The position numbers and the translations under genes are program-made. Under the pieces are notes generated by a model. It was given only the letters and a program-made list of their open reading frames with translations. It ran no database searches and was not told the DNA's origin. From Hesseltinella vesiculosa (taxonomy: Eukaryota > Mucoromycota > Mucoromycetes > Mucorales > Cunninghamellaceae), in contig MCGT01000014.1 in NCBI GenBank assembly GCA_002104935.1, positions 434,001 through 498,000 on the forward strand: a DNA stretch of 64,000 bases, read 5' to 3'. Positions 22,835 through 36,526 of the stretch are shown here, one piece after another (the stretch's first letter is position 1; each line of letters begins with the position of its first letter).

Positions 22835-24870
22835 CTAGTTCATGTTTAGTCCCATGTCCCAGAAGCTGATTTCCAAGCGTACGCCTTGCTCAAAAATGTC
22901 GCAGGCTTCTTTGAATCGAGTGGCCGAGGTCGAGACGCTGTGGGTGGCCAAGTCTTCCATCAGTTCTAGCAGAGAAACCCAGGTAGGTTAGAAGTTATCG
23001 TTTTCAAGATGGAAGGAGAACCCTTACTTTTCCCGACGTCAACCGCGTCTTGGTATTGCTCGCCGGCATACGTTTCAATCCAAGGCCAGTAAGGGTTGCC
23101 TTCGCGTTTGGTAGCTGGGTTGTTGAACAGACGCACGCCAATATCGCCATAACCAAGAAGACAAGCAGCCATGGCAACTTGCAAATCCAGCTGGTCACCA
23201 CTGGCTCCTGATCAAGCCAGTAAAAAAAAAACGACTTTGAGCATGCCTCCTTTTGAGTGATGTAAAAGCTTACCCTTGTCCAGCACAAACCGAGTATAGG
23301 CCACATTGTATACGCTTTCGGGAGTAGCAAGCACTTCCTCACGGCTGATTCCCCATTGCTCACAGTACTACCAAAAAAAAAGTGCCAATCAGAGTGAGCC
23401 TATTCCGATTTCTTCCTGTTCCAATCTTTCCATGGTTACCTTGAGATGGGTTTGAGTTTCATCGTGAATGTGGGTCACGATCTTGGCATTGGCTGCACAT
23501 GTATCGATGTCCTTGGCTAATAAAAAAAATGGGATCAGTCTGATAGCTGACTTTTTTTTTGTCATTTACATTTATAGGCAGCCAGGGCGGCGGCACGGGC
23601 ATAGCTTTGCAGATAAAGATAATCTTGTTTGATGTAGTAGATAAAACATTCGCGAGGCAAGGTACCATCGGCAATACCACGTACAAACGGATGGTCAACA
23701 TAGTTTTCCCATAACCCCTCGGGCAGAGCGTCGTACAATGCTTGGACAAAACTTGATCTGCAGGATAAAAAAAAATGAGTCATTTTTTCTTTGGCTTCCA
23801 TGATCTCCCGGCTGGCCTTGGAATCACTTTTACCCGCTGTATGGCATCCATCGTAAGTTGTAAAAGTGGTTCACAGGTCCAGCACCAGTGCCAATCTTCA
23901 CATGTGCAGCCGATTCAATAGCATGGTGGATATAGGTGGTGGCGTTCTGAACAGCATCCGTGACTATTTTACGATCGAGGAAAAAAAGGTGAGCTGTCAG
24001 CTCCTCGTTTTTTTTTCGATGTGCTTTACCGTTGAGTCCTTTGGCGAGCTCTGAAGCGATGGCAGCCGAAAGGGTGCAACCCGTGCCATGCGTGTTGAGG
24101 GTGTCGACATAGGGTTGCACGAGTTCCAGCAGGGTATCCGTATCACGGTCGTACAAGAGATCAATGACAATACGTTGGTCATGGCGCGTTTGAGGCAAGT
24201 GGCCACCTTTGAGTAGGACGAAGGCAGGGCCAGCCTTTGCTAATTGGCGGGCAGCTGAAACCATATCGTCCAAAGTGGCAATCTTCCCAGGAGCTAATCC
24301 CAATAAGACTTCAGCTTCGGGAACGTTAGGAGTCAGGACCAAGGTCATGGGCAGGAGCTGGGTCAAGACGGCGTCGACAGCATCCTTGTTCAGCAAGCGC
24401 GAGCCGCTGGTGGACACCATGACGGGATCAACCACGAGGTTTTTGGCGCATTCAGGGTATTCTTTCAGCGCGTCGACGACAGCCTGGATAATGGGAGCAG
24501 ACGATAGCATACCTGTCTTGATCGCATCGGAGCCGATGTCGCTGAGGACGGTGGTCAGCTGCTGCTTTACAAACTCGGCAGGCAATTCATGAATCCCATT
24601 GACGCCCAATGTGTTTTGGGATGTCACGGATGTCACAACAGACGAGGAGTACACTTGCAAGGCAGCCATGGTCTTGATATCTGCTTGAATGCCGGCACCA
24701 CTAGAATGAATGAACAGCATAAATCAGCAGCTGCATTGAGATGTAAAGAGAGAGGGAGAGAGCGGAAGAAGGCTAAACATGCGACCATCGCAGACTTACC
24801 CACCACTATCGCTACCAGCAATGGTCAATGCTTTGGGTACATTGTGGATCGCAGTCGTTACTGGAGGCAT
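22835..24870 (-). CDS. THI20: Bifunctional HMP/HMP-phosphate kinase - TenA thiaminase II (Thi20 type)
   Basis: Two-domain thiamine enzyme. The N-terminal ThiD part phosphorylates hydroxymethylpyrimidine to HMP-PP: ALTIAGSDSGGGAGIQADI, VDPVMVSTSGS, LTPNVPEAE, LLKGGH and the anion-hole motif NTHGTGCTLSAAIA are visible. The C-terminal TenA part salvages aminopyrimidine: LWENYVDHPFVRGIADG, FIYYIKQDYLYLQSYAR, YGDIGVRL, PYWPWIETYAGEQY and a final CDIFEQGVRLEISFWDMG, where Glu residues of TenA catalysis are expected. The start is the ATG at 24870. Several introns are clear, one inside the GGGAG loop. It is divergently arranged with MMS22, sharing about 280 bp. Identification is firm; about 510 residues. 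Confidence 0.96.
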
Positions 24871-25152
24871 GGATGTTTAACAAAAGCTGTGGAGTTGTGC
24901 AATGAAGGAAAGCGCGGGAAGAAGCAGTCGAAAATGTGGAGAGCACGAATTTATACTTTTCCAGGGTGCGCTTTTTGATTGGCCGCTGGGCCCACTCTCT
25001 TTCAACAAGAAATGGGAAGCGCGCCTGGAAAAAAAAAGAGGCACGGCTTCCGCCGTACTTCTACGCCTCTTTTTTTTTCTCTCTCTCTCTCCCTCTCCTT
25101 TTTAATCTTGAATCTTGGGCAGAGACATGTGTCATATACTCATCAGTGTACA
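24871..25152. promoter_or_regulatory. Divergent promoter region THI20/MMS22
   Basis: 282 bp between two start codons on opposite strands. It holds a CT-rich microsatellite (25070-25098) and A/T runs. I looked for a TPP riboswitch (CUGAGA and the pyrophosphate-sensor stem) and saw none. Confidence 0.5.
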
Positions 25153-28100
25153 ATGACGTCTTCCAGCCCATCACCCCTGCCTGATGAAGAGGCCATTGAC
25201 TTGGACCGAGTTTACCGAATCGCAGCTTTGGATCCTGAGCAGCTTTTTGAACATTGGCAACTGTCCAGCACCGCTCAAAGTAAGCTCCCTTCGCACACAT
25301 CAGACAAACGTTTCGCTCACGGCTTCTTTTCATTTTTGGTGCTTTTGTTGTAGCCATTCCCGATTCCCAACCTTCAAGGTCCTTGGCGGATGATCTACCG
25401 GACAACAGCGAAGCCGGCGCAACGAAAGAAGCATCGCCCGACTCTCACTTTCCTTCATCGATCGCTCCTTTACCTTCTATGGATCAACATGTCGATGATC
25501 TACAGCAATCAATGCAAGTTACACAGAAGCCCCCAGTCCGGCGATCCTTACGACAGCGCAACACCATTCAGCTACACCCATTTACCTTGGAACGGCAGCA
25601 CTATTGGCAGCAAGTGGGGCGCCATATCCCCAAAGGAGCCCAGCGCCGCGACGACCATCTGGACGCCGAGATCGCCACACAAGCATCTTCCTTTGACCCT
25701 GACAATCCTTCCCTCGAAGCCGACGACGACTTGATCATGTCTGATAGCGACAACGACACTTTTGATGCGTCCAAATCATTATCGCTGGAAGATGACTCGC
25801 CTGTCCTACATATTCCTGGCCGTAAACGGCGCCATTTAGTTGGTCTGGAGGACAGTGATGAAGACAACAGTGCCTCACCACCAGCTGTGCATCTACCTAC
25901 CCACGGTGCCACTGGCCTCCGGAAAACACGAGTGTCTATGGATGGTGAGAAAGAGGACGATATTTTTTCCCTACCGCCTGCAACGCCTTTTTATCGGCCT
26001 TCGTTGGATCCCTTTGGTTCGCTACAACGACCACCGCTCATCACCTATAAACGCCACCGAAAAAGGGGCCGCTTGCTTCACAGCCCTCCCTCTACCCGCA
26101 CACAGCTCTTCTCGTCCACTACGAACCCTACCCAGCTCCTCTCGCCCACCCGACTGCCCACACTTTCCCGGCTGTCCTCGCCAGCATCCTCACGACCCAC
26201 GCCACGCGCCCAGCCAGATCAAACTCCTTTTGGCTCTGCTTGGGCTGACCTGTTGGACGACAATGGCCACCACGATATACCCTCTAGCCCTGAAGACATT
26301 TTTGATATTAGCACTCTTGCGCCAAAGGAAAAGCCTCCTGAGCCTCAACGCTTACCAACGACAACGACAACCCTACCAGCACCTTCCTTGCCCCTACACC
26401 GACAAGCCACCCGTCCTTCGGTAAACACCTCCACAGAACGGTCACTTGCTGCACGTCCACCTCGACCGTCGCGTTCAAGGCGAGAAGACGATGACTTTAT
26501 TGTGTACGACGACGAAGAAAGCCACGCAGATCGCCGCCGCAATGTGACCCTGCGCGAAATACGAGCACGACAAAAAGCTCTGCGCGGTATCCTGCCTCGC
26601 TCCTTCACCAAAGTGTATCAGAATGAACTCGATGATGAAGAATCTGGCAGACGCACGCCCACACCAGCATCCAACCCTGCTACCAATCCAGCCGCTCTGG
26701 ACAGTCTCGTGGCCGGTGATGACACTGACGATGACGATGCATTGCCTGTGGCCAAAGCAAGGCGTCGTGTACGGTTCAACTTGGGCAATGACGATGACGA
26801 TGACGACGAACACAATAAATCACCTTCACCTCCCGGCTCACCGCAGCTCGATGGATCGCCACTGTCGCACCTTTTCTCATCACCACCTGCATCTGGCAAT
26901 AGCAGTGACATTCTCTTGTCTTCACCAACCTTGACCTCATCCTCGCCACCTTTCCCAAGAACCCCTTCCCCCGCCCCAACCCCTGGCCAAGTGCTGGCCG
27001 CCAAAGAACGACTCGTGAGCGCAGTCATCTTGGACGCTGGCGTGAATGTACCTCCCGGTGCAATTTGCAGTGATGCGATTTCGCGCCTCGACAATGCCGA
27101 CTACACAGCCCTGCCTAGTGCCGACCATGCTGACATCAATGATCGTTATGGTAAAGAAGTGCTAGGGAAACAAGGGCTGTTTGGCAAGGTTATCTCGGCC
27201 GCTGACGTGCATGGAGATTCGCCGCACGTGCAGGACCTGTTCTACCGAGCCTTTCATCAAGTCTATCAGGTCTGGTGTCAATCCTTTCATGGAGCCACGA
27301 TCCAGGATCCAGATGCTTTGGTCATCCCACTGGAAGCCCTTGCTACATCGACCAACAACAAAGAGTCCCTTGTGGATTCTGAACCCTCTCCATCCTTGGT
27401 GCAGTTTACGCGCTGGGTATCGCTCTGTCTCTCGGGCTATTTTGAGCGCGTCAACCAAGACACGGATATGGATGATTCTGCCACCGACGACGACGATGCC
27501 ACGTCCGACAGCCAAGGCGGAAAAACAAAGACCAAAGCGCTTGCCCAGCTTGGTCCGTTTGTTCTCAAGGAAGCGCAGTCCTTTTTTTACCGTGTGTTAT
27601 TTCTGTTTGGCTATCAGGATCTGGAACAAGCATGGTGCACTAGCCAACCTTGGGTGCGTGATTGCCCTCGAACAAGAAACGTGCTGGCGGTTCTTCTGTT
27701 TGCTCAAGTGGAATGGCTCTTCATTGCACAGGAAAGGTCTATCCCTCGACCAACGGGTACGCCTACGCTCTCTAACGCGTTACACTGTCTTGTCAGCTAC
27801 CTGCTTTCGCTCGGGCCCGCCTCTGCCAAGATCCAATGCCCTGCCCACTCCACCATTTTTGAAGTGTCCGATGCCCTTGTTTTGGAAACCTGGACGTTGG
27901 TGTTCCGCCTGCTGCGGATGAAACCTGCCCTTATACCCACAGTCGAGGCCACCTTTGCCTCCTATATCAAAGCTAACACAGCAGCTATGTCCTTCCATGA
28001 CCAATCTGAAATTGTCTGGCTCTGGATTTTTACCTTGGCCACCGTCCAACCTTTGGCAAAGTAAAAAAACTGGCATCCACCCGATCTATTCATATTAACT

Positions 28101-29115
28101 GAAATGCCCCCCTGTTTTTTTTTGTTTGCTTCGTTTTGCTAGGAATGACAAAGGGATTCTACAGGCAATGGCAAAAGACAGCAACTGTGGCTTTCAACCA
28201 TGGTCTGCTGTCGATCTAGTGATCAAGAATGGATCGCAATATCGATCGGCGGTTGATAGACATTTGCAATCGTCAGCATCTCAGGCAGAGTCAGCAACAG
28301 AGATATTGGCTGCTATCCAGGATGATCCATTGAGTGTCTTCAAGCTGATGCTGGACCTGCGCACGGTGTTTGGCCGCTGCTACCTGTTGCTGGATCGATT
28401 TGGCTGGCAATGGCAAGGCACAACCCTGCGGTTGCTGTATGACCTAATCCAATGGCAGCCCCTGCAACGCTTCACTCCCCACCCGTCACCAGACGACGCC
28501 CGGCCGTTGGACACAGCCTCGCGCTACTTCCCCAGCTTCTTCCAGAATTACCGCGGCACCGTGCCTGACATGCAACCTACCGATACCTGTGGTGTGTTAT
28601 TTTTGAAATGGGTCTCGCTTGGACTTTCGCAATTAGTCAACAGCATCTTGCAACTGACTCAGCTCAATCAGCAGCTCGACCGCCTCGTCTTGACAAACGT
28701 CACCGACGAATCGCTCTACCGCAAACATATCAAGCGCCTGAACATGTGTATCTCGCGCTTGTGCCCGTCCTACCTGGTGGTGACTGGTGCGCAGAGCTCC
28801 TCGGCGTCTCGTTTGCTCTCTCAACAGGTGATGTCCGACCCATGGACTCTAACCGACCTCAACTCCCTAGAGAAGCCGAATCCATTTGTGGAATTTGCAT
28901 ACCATCACAGCGTCAACATAACCCTGCTGCATGCCACATCCAAGCTGGCCAAAACCCTGCACGAATCCATCACCAAGAGCAAGATTGCTCTGCAATCCAA
29001 CGTCGAGCTGGAAAGAGCCTGTGCCCAGGAAATCACCAATGAAGTTTTGCGCATTTACCGATCTATTGAATACTACTCCTCTCTTCATTATCCCCACAGC
29101 CAACTGCTATTGTAA
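25153..29115 (+). CDS. MMS22: Mms22/Mus7-family DNA-repair protein
   Basis: Substrate adaptor of the Rtt101-Mms1 cullin ligase that supports replication-fork repair. Three exons (25153-25279, 25354-28060, 28143-29115) give 1268 residues. Near residues 105-125 is the family motif SLRQRNTIQLHPFTLER; further on are DFIVYDDEE and LRGILPRSF, both typical of Mus7/Mms22. Between them lie long Ser/Pro/Asp-rich disordered parts with Asp runs (around residue 525). The C-terminal half is helical and hydrophobic, as in the Mms22 repeat domain (QDLFYRAFHQVYQVWCQSF, LFKWVSL-type helices). The start at 25153 is the first ATG, with a clean intron after Gln42. Family is well supported, exact partner is inferred. 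Confidence 0.88.
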
Positions 29116-29207
29116 TTTTAGACCCCTCCCTTGCCTCTCCCATTCAACCCCCCAGCACTCAAAAAACAGGCCTTTGAGTGTGAAGTTTTTATTTAAGCAG
29201 TGAATAA

Positions 29208-30110
29208 ATTTTTTTAGCAGGCAAACCAATCGGGCGAAGCACTCAACTATTTTCTAGTACGCGCAAATGCACGCAAGTCGGATTTTGTCATTACAGTTAA
29301 GTGATTTGCAAAAAAAAAAAAAAAAGACGAGATATAGAAAGGGAGCTGTTGGGATTTGGATGGGCTGGAGCTGCTGGATCTTGGACAGTTGGATTGTGGA
29401 TTGGCTAATAACCCATTAAAATAAGGCATCCGTTCTAGGGTTTGTGGCGTTGTGACACCGGTGAATGAGCCAGGAAAAGAAAGGCATTGTGCGGAAATTA
29501 AATTTGACCACCAGTTTCTACATGAAAAAAAAAAAAAAAAAAAAGGTGCCACACAGCACTAATGAGTAGTCAGATCGACCTGAAGTTTTGTAAGGGAACG
29601 CAATTACATGAATGATGATGGTGCTGCAAAACCCAGGTCGATTGGTGAAGATCGCCCAGCCAACGTTCGACCATTTTCAATTTGACATCCCTGATTCGCC
29701 TGCTTGAAAAAATGAAAAACCGGCCTTTTTGACCAGGGGACCCCCCAGGCGGTCTGATAAAAAAATCACAGTGCAAAATTGCTACTGCATAATCCAAATG
29801 CCCAAAGTCCAACCGCTCCAGTGCTCTCCGACCTGTCCAACACAATCCAAAAGTCCAAATTCCAGCTGCCCCAGTGCTCTCCAACCTTTGGAATCTCCAG
29901 CAGCTCTAGCGCTCTCCAACCTGTCCAATCCCACAGCTCCCTTTCTATATCTCCTCGTCTTTTTTTTCCTTCTTGCAATTCACCTAATGTAATGACAAAA
30001 TCTGATTGCATGCACTAGGTTTAACTTTTGCATGCATTCGATTTTACTTTTGCGCGTTCTAGAAAATAAAATTAGCGGTTCGCCCGGTTGGTTTGCTTGT
30101 TGAAAAAAAT
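29208..30110. mobile_element. Non-autonomous inverted-repeat DNA transposon (MITE-like, PIF/Harbinger-like target site)
   Basis: About 903 bp with long imperfect terminal inverted repeats. The left arm begins ATTTTTTTAGCAGGCAAACC and goes on through CGGGCGAA, TTTTCTAG, ACGCGCAAA, ATTTTGTCATTAC and GAGATATAGAAAGGGAGCTG; the reverse complement of the right arm has the same blocks in order (arms roughly 29208-29370 and 29920-30110). TAA flanks both ends (29205-29207 and 30111-30113), fitting the 3-bp TWA duplication of PIF/Harbinger elements, though the AT-rich edges make chance possible. The centre carries the dispersed repeat core and no transposase frame. It lies just 5' of an Atos-family gene. 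Confidence 0.8.
29819..29925 (+). repeat. Three copies of a GCTCTCCAACCT subrepeat inside the transposon
   Basis: GTGCTCTCCGACCTGTCC (about 29821), GTGCTCTCCAACCTTTGG (about 29874) and GCGCTCTCCAACCTGTCC (about 29910), spaced by CAGCTGC/CAGCAGC-like blocks. These probably extend the right inverted arm. Confidence 0.7.
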
Positions 30111-30212
30111 TAAAAACCTGATTCCCACCAAATGCTGGCGGAAATCCAATACGTACCCACGCTTTTTCTCTTTTGTCTCTTTTTTTTTTTTTATTCCTTC
30201 ATTCCAACAGGA

Positions 30213-31955
30213 ATGCCTTCGCCCATTTTGACCAAAGATGAATTCAATGGTACCCATTCAGCTCTTCCACCTCCCGATACCCCACGGCAGCTACTACAGA
30301 CGCTGACATCGATGGTGCTCCGATCTCGATTAGGTCCGATTACTTGCCAGACACATGGCCATGCCAAAGAGAGGCCGTGCTACTTGCAGCGAGATCCAGT
30401 TTATTCTAAACATTCCCAGCAACAATGGACTGTGTCCATCCACCACCAGCCGACCCAGCGCTTGCTTGAACAATGGACTTTTGCCGTGGCTCCTCACCAC
30501 GACTTTCTCCCAACCTCCTCCTCGACCGATGCCAAACTCTTGATGCAAACGGTGTATTCCCATACTCGATTACTGCCTCTGGCCAACATGGCAAAGTCGC
30601 TTGACCATACCCTCCTGTACTCTATCGCTTCCACTGCCATACCAATCCAGTGCTCCAACGCCAACCACCCTCCTCCGCCCCACTTTGATACAGCTGCTTC
30701 CCTTGGCCAGCACCGATTTCCTCCCGCCCCGACGTCTGTCCAAAACCAGTGGCTGATGGCTAGAGTCGAATATGACAATCAGCTACCTTCCGGCCTGCTT
30801 TTGGTTGACCTCCCTTCACCCTTCACCCGTGTCTTGACGGCCGACTCCCTTCCTCCATCGTCCATCGCTGCTGCGCGGCAGCTTGCCCCTGTCGACCCTT
30901 TGCGCCAAAAAATCGGCGTCTCACCAGGCTCGACTCACCACCACCATGCTGCCGCACCGCCTCCCATGATCTCGATGCGTCGTTTATCGAGACTCTCGCT
31001 TTCAGCGCTGGACCCTGACGAGCAAGACGAAGAAAAGCGTCGGTGGCAAGAAGCCACCTTGTCCACCTCCGCCGCCACCTCGTCCTCCACTTTGACCTCA
31101 CATCACCCTGTCCAAGACTCCCTGTCCATTGCTCTGCCGAGACCCAGCTGGCACCATGGCACCATCGACCCCAATGTCCAATATACCCACCATGGCATGG
31201 CTTATTCCTACCACGACCCTTGGACCGAGCCAACACCGCTCTCCCCTACCACTGCTGCGCCCTCGTTTGCGCTGCAGCAGCGCCGCCGAAGATCCTCGTC
31301 GGGTTTGGTTGGTAGCTATGAAGAATCACTGCTGTCTGGTCACATGGCGCCCCTTCAGCCATCCAAGCCGATCCTCTTTCATGGTCAGATCGGGGTCCTT
31401 GGTCAAGGCAGCGACTGTCCCGTCAAGCTCAAGTGCCCTCGGCATCTTCAAGTCTCCTTCCCGGCCTTTTATTATCAAGAAGACATGCAAAACCAGCCCT
31501 CCTCTTCCCCATCCTCCGCCTGTTATCCACCACAGCAACCCTGCTGGCCACCAACCATGGCCACTCACCCTCACCAACAGTCGCCGCCGTATGTGGGCAC
31601 CTTGCCTATTGAAGGGAGAGGCTATCGGCTTCCTCTCCAGGGTCGACTACAGATTGCTATCCAGAACCCAAACAAGGCGCCTGTGCATTTATTCCTTGTG
31701 CCCTACGATGTTCGCACCATGCCCTGTGATTCAAGGACCTTTTTGCGTCAAAAGTCGTATGGGCAACTTGCCTCGTCACCAGCTTCGTCGCACGGTCCGT
31801 TGAAGTTTGCTGTCCACCTCCATCTCAAACGCACCCGCAAAGGAAAAGTGTATCTGTATCAGCATATCCGTGTCATCTTTGTCAATCGCCGTATGGACTC
31901 CCGAGAATCGTATCATGTCGTATGTGAAGGTCCCGAAAAAGTGCTTCAGCAATAG
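30213..31955 (+). CDS. Atos-family (FAM214-like) protein
   Basis: Single-exon protein of 580 residues from the ATG at 30213; an upstream in-frame ATG at 30132 would only add a hydrophobic, poly-Phe leader encoded by a T run and is less likely. The family is linked to meiotic chromosome segregation and transcription control. Seen: a conserved N-terminal-type block at about residues 395-425 (KPILFHGQIGVLGQG, then KCPRHLQVSFPAFYY), and a C-terminal block from about 470: PPYVGTLPIEGRGYRLPLQG, QIAIQNPNKAPVHLFLVPYD, MPCDSRTFLRQKSY, and FAVHLHLKRTRKGKVYLYQH-x-VIFVNRRMDS. These match Atos/FAM214 (DUF4210 plus Chs-type) order. The middle is low complexity. A transposon arm ends about 100 bp before the start. 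Confidence 0.88.
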   Translation: MPSPILTKDEFNGTHSALPPPDTPRQLLQTLTSMVLRSRLGPITCQTHGHAKERPCYLQRDPVYSKHSQQQWTVSIHHQPTQRLLEQWTFAVAPHHDFLPTSSSTDAKLLMQTVYSHTRLLPLANMAKSLDHTLLYSIASTAIPIQCSNANHPPPPHFDTAASLGQHRFPPAPTSVQNQWLMARVEYDNQLPSGLLLVDLPSPFTRVLTADSLPPSSIAAARQLAPVDPLRQKIGVSPGSTHHHHAAAPPPMISMRRLSRLSLSALDPDEQDEEKRRWQEATLSTSAATSSSTLTSHHPVQDSLSIALPRPSWHHGTIDPNVQYTHHGMAYSYHDPWTEPTPLSPTTAAPSFALQQRRRRSSSGLVGSYEESLLSGHMAPLQPSKPILFHGQIGVLGQGSDCPVKLKCPRHLQVSFPAFYYQEDMQNQPSSSPSSACYPPQQPCWPPTMATHPHQQSPPYVGTLPIEGRGYRLPLQGRLQIAIQNPNKAPVHLFLVPYDVRTMPCDSRTFLRQKSYGQLASSPASSHGPLKFAVHLHLKRTRKGKVYLYQHIRVIFVNRRMDSRESYHVVCEGPEKVLQQ

Positions 31956-32130
31956 AAAGACTCTGTTTGTGCATCACCTCCTCCTCCCCCCTCTCCGCCA
32001 AAAATTTTTCTTTTTTAGCTTAATGCGTGATGTGATGATGAATAAAACACAAAGTTCCCAGGTCCTTTTTTTTGAATGCTTTATTGAAATGTTAGCGATT
32101 AATACAATGAAAAAAAAGAAAAGAAAAGAA
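31956..32130. other. Atos gene 3' flank
   Basis: Short A/T-rich 3' flank with a TTTATTGAAAT stretch; no gene. Confidence 0.4.
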
Positions 32131-32560
32131 AAGCTGAGGAGACCTTTTTTTACTGCCGTGGGATGCAAGAAGTTCGGGAATTTAACCCTTCATTTCGAAA
32201 AAAAAAAAAAAAAGGTGTGGGGTGCAACACTTGTGTGTGATTGGATCAATGTGTGGCATTGCACAAGTACGTGGATGCATGAATGACGGTGGTGCTGAAA
32301 TAATCGCGCCGATTGGTAAAGGTCGCCCAGCCAACCTTTGTTCAGTTAGGACTTGACCACCTACCCGAATCCTCAGCTGAAAAATCGGCCATTTTCACCA
32401 GCCTTTCTTGTATGTATTGGTCCACCCGCCAATATTTATTTACGATTCACAGTGCAAAAACCTGGCAGCCGCCAAATGGAGGAAACTCTGTTCGTCCAAA
32501 AAAGTCCAACAGCTCCGGGCTCACTCTTCAAGGATAATATAGGACGTACAATAACGTCGC
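32131..32560 (+). repeat. Dispersed repeat family, copy D
   Basis: Parallels the 29.5-29.85 kb core: GGGAATTTAACCCTT, a poly-A run then GGTGTGGGGTGCAACAC, GCATGAATGACGGTGGTGCTG, CGATTGGTAAAGGTCGCCCAGCC, a CTGAAAAATCGGCCATTTT block, GATTCACAGTGCAAAA and AAAGTCCAACAGCTCC. Together with the transposon core it brackets the Atos gene, in the same orientation. Confidence 0.75.
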
Positions 32561-32769
32561 CACAATGAGGCCAATGCCAGCTTTTGGTTTCGTGGCTGAT
32601 CGAGACATTCCAGCAAGGACAGCCTTTTTTTTTCAATTCTGGAGACGTTCTTGATTTCTTTATTAAACCAAACTTACAAAAACAAAGGTATACAAAGCCA
32701 AATACAAAGGAGGGGAGGAAGCGAAGAAATATTATAAAGAAGTGACATTTTTTTTGGAGGGGGTACAGT

Positions 32770-36241
<3,472 letters not shown>

Positions 36242-36526
36242 AATCAAATTGGTCTTTTCTTTTTTTGTACAAGAAAAAAATCAAGTAGTCCTTGAAGTGA
36301 CAAGTAAATGTACAAAAAATAAAAAAAAAATAATAAAAAGAAGACTAAATGCGAGCTTTCTAATAAGTAATATATGAATGGAGCGAAGAGAAGGAATTAA
36401 AAAAGCCGGGGAAATTGACAATTGGACAGTGGCAAAAAAAAAAAAAAAAATACATGCTTGAAAGCCAGCGCTTGTGCCTGGGCTTTTTTTCTCGCCTTCT
36501 TTTCAACTCTCTATTTTTTTTCTGAC
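36242..36526. promoter_or_regulatory. Divergent promoter PMR1/THI6
   Basis: 285 bp between two start codons. It has A/T-rich sequence and a 17-nt A run at about 36434-36450. No TPP aptamer-like sequence is seen. Confidence 0.45.

Noticed and set aside
30132..30212. Upstream ATG extending the Atos protein
   Set aside because: It would add a leader made mostly from a T run (poly-Phe), and the CCAACAG before the next ATG looks like a splice end; the ATG at 30213 fits better.
36242..36526. TPP riboswitch upstream of THI6 or THI20
   Set aside because: No CTGAGA plus ACCTGA-type paired elements in the leader or first introns.
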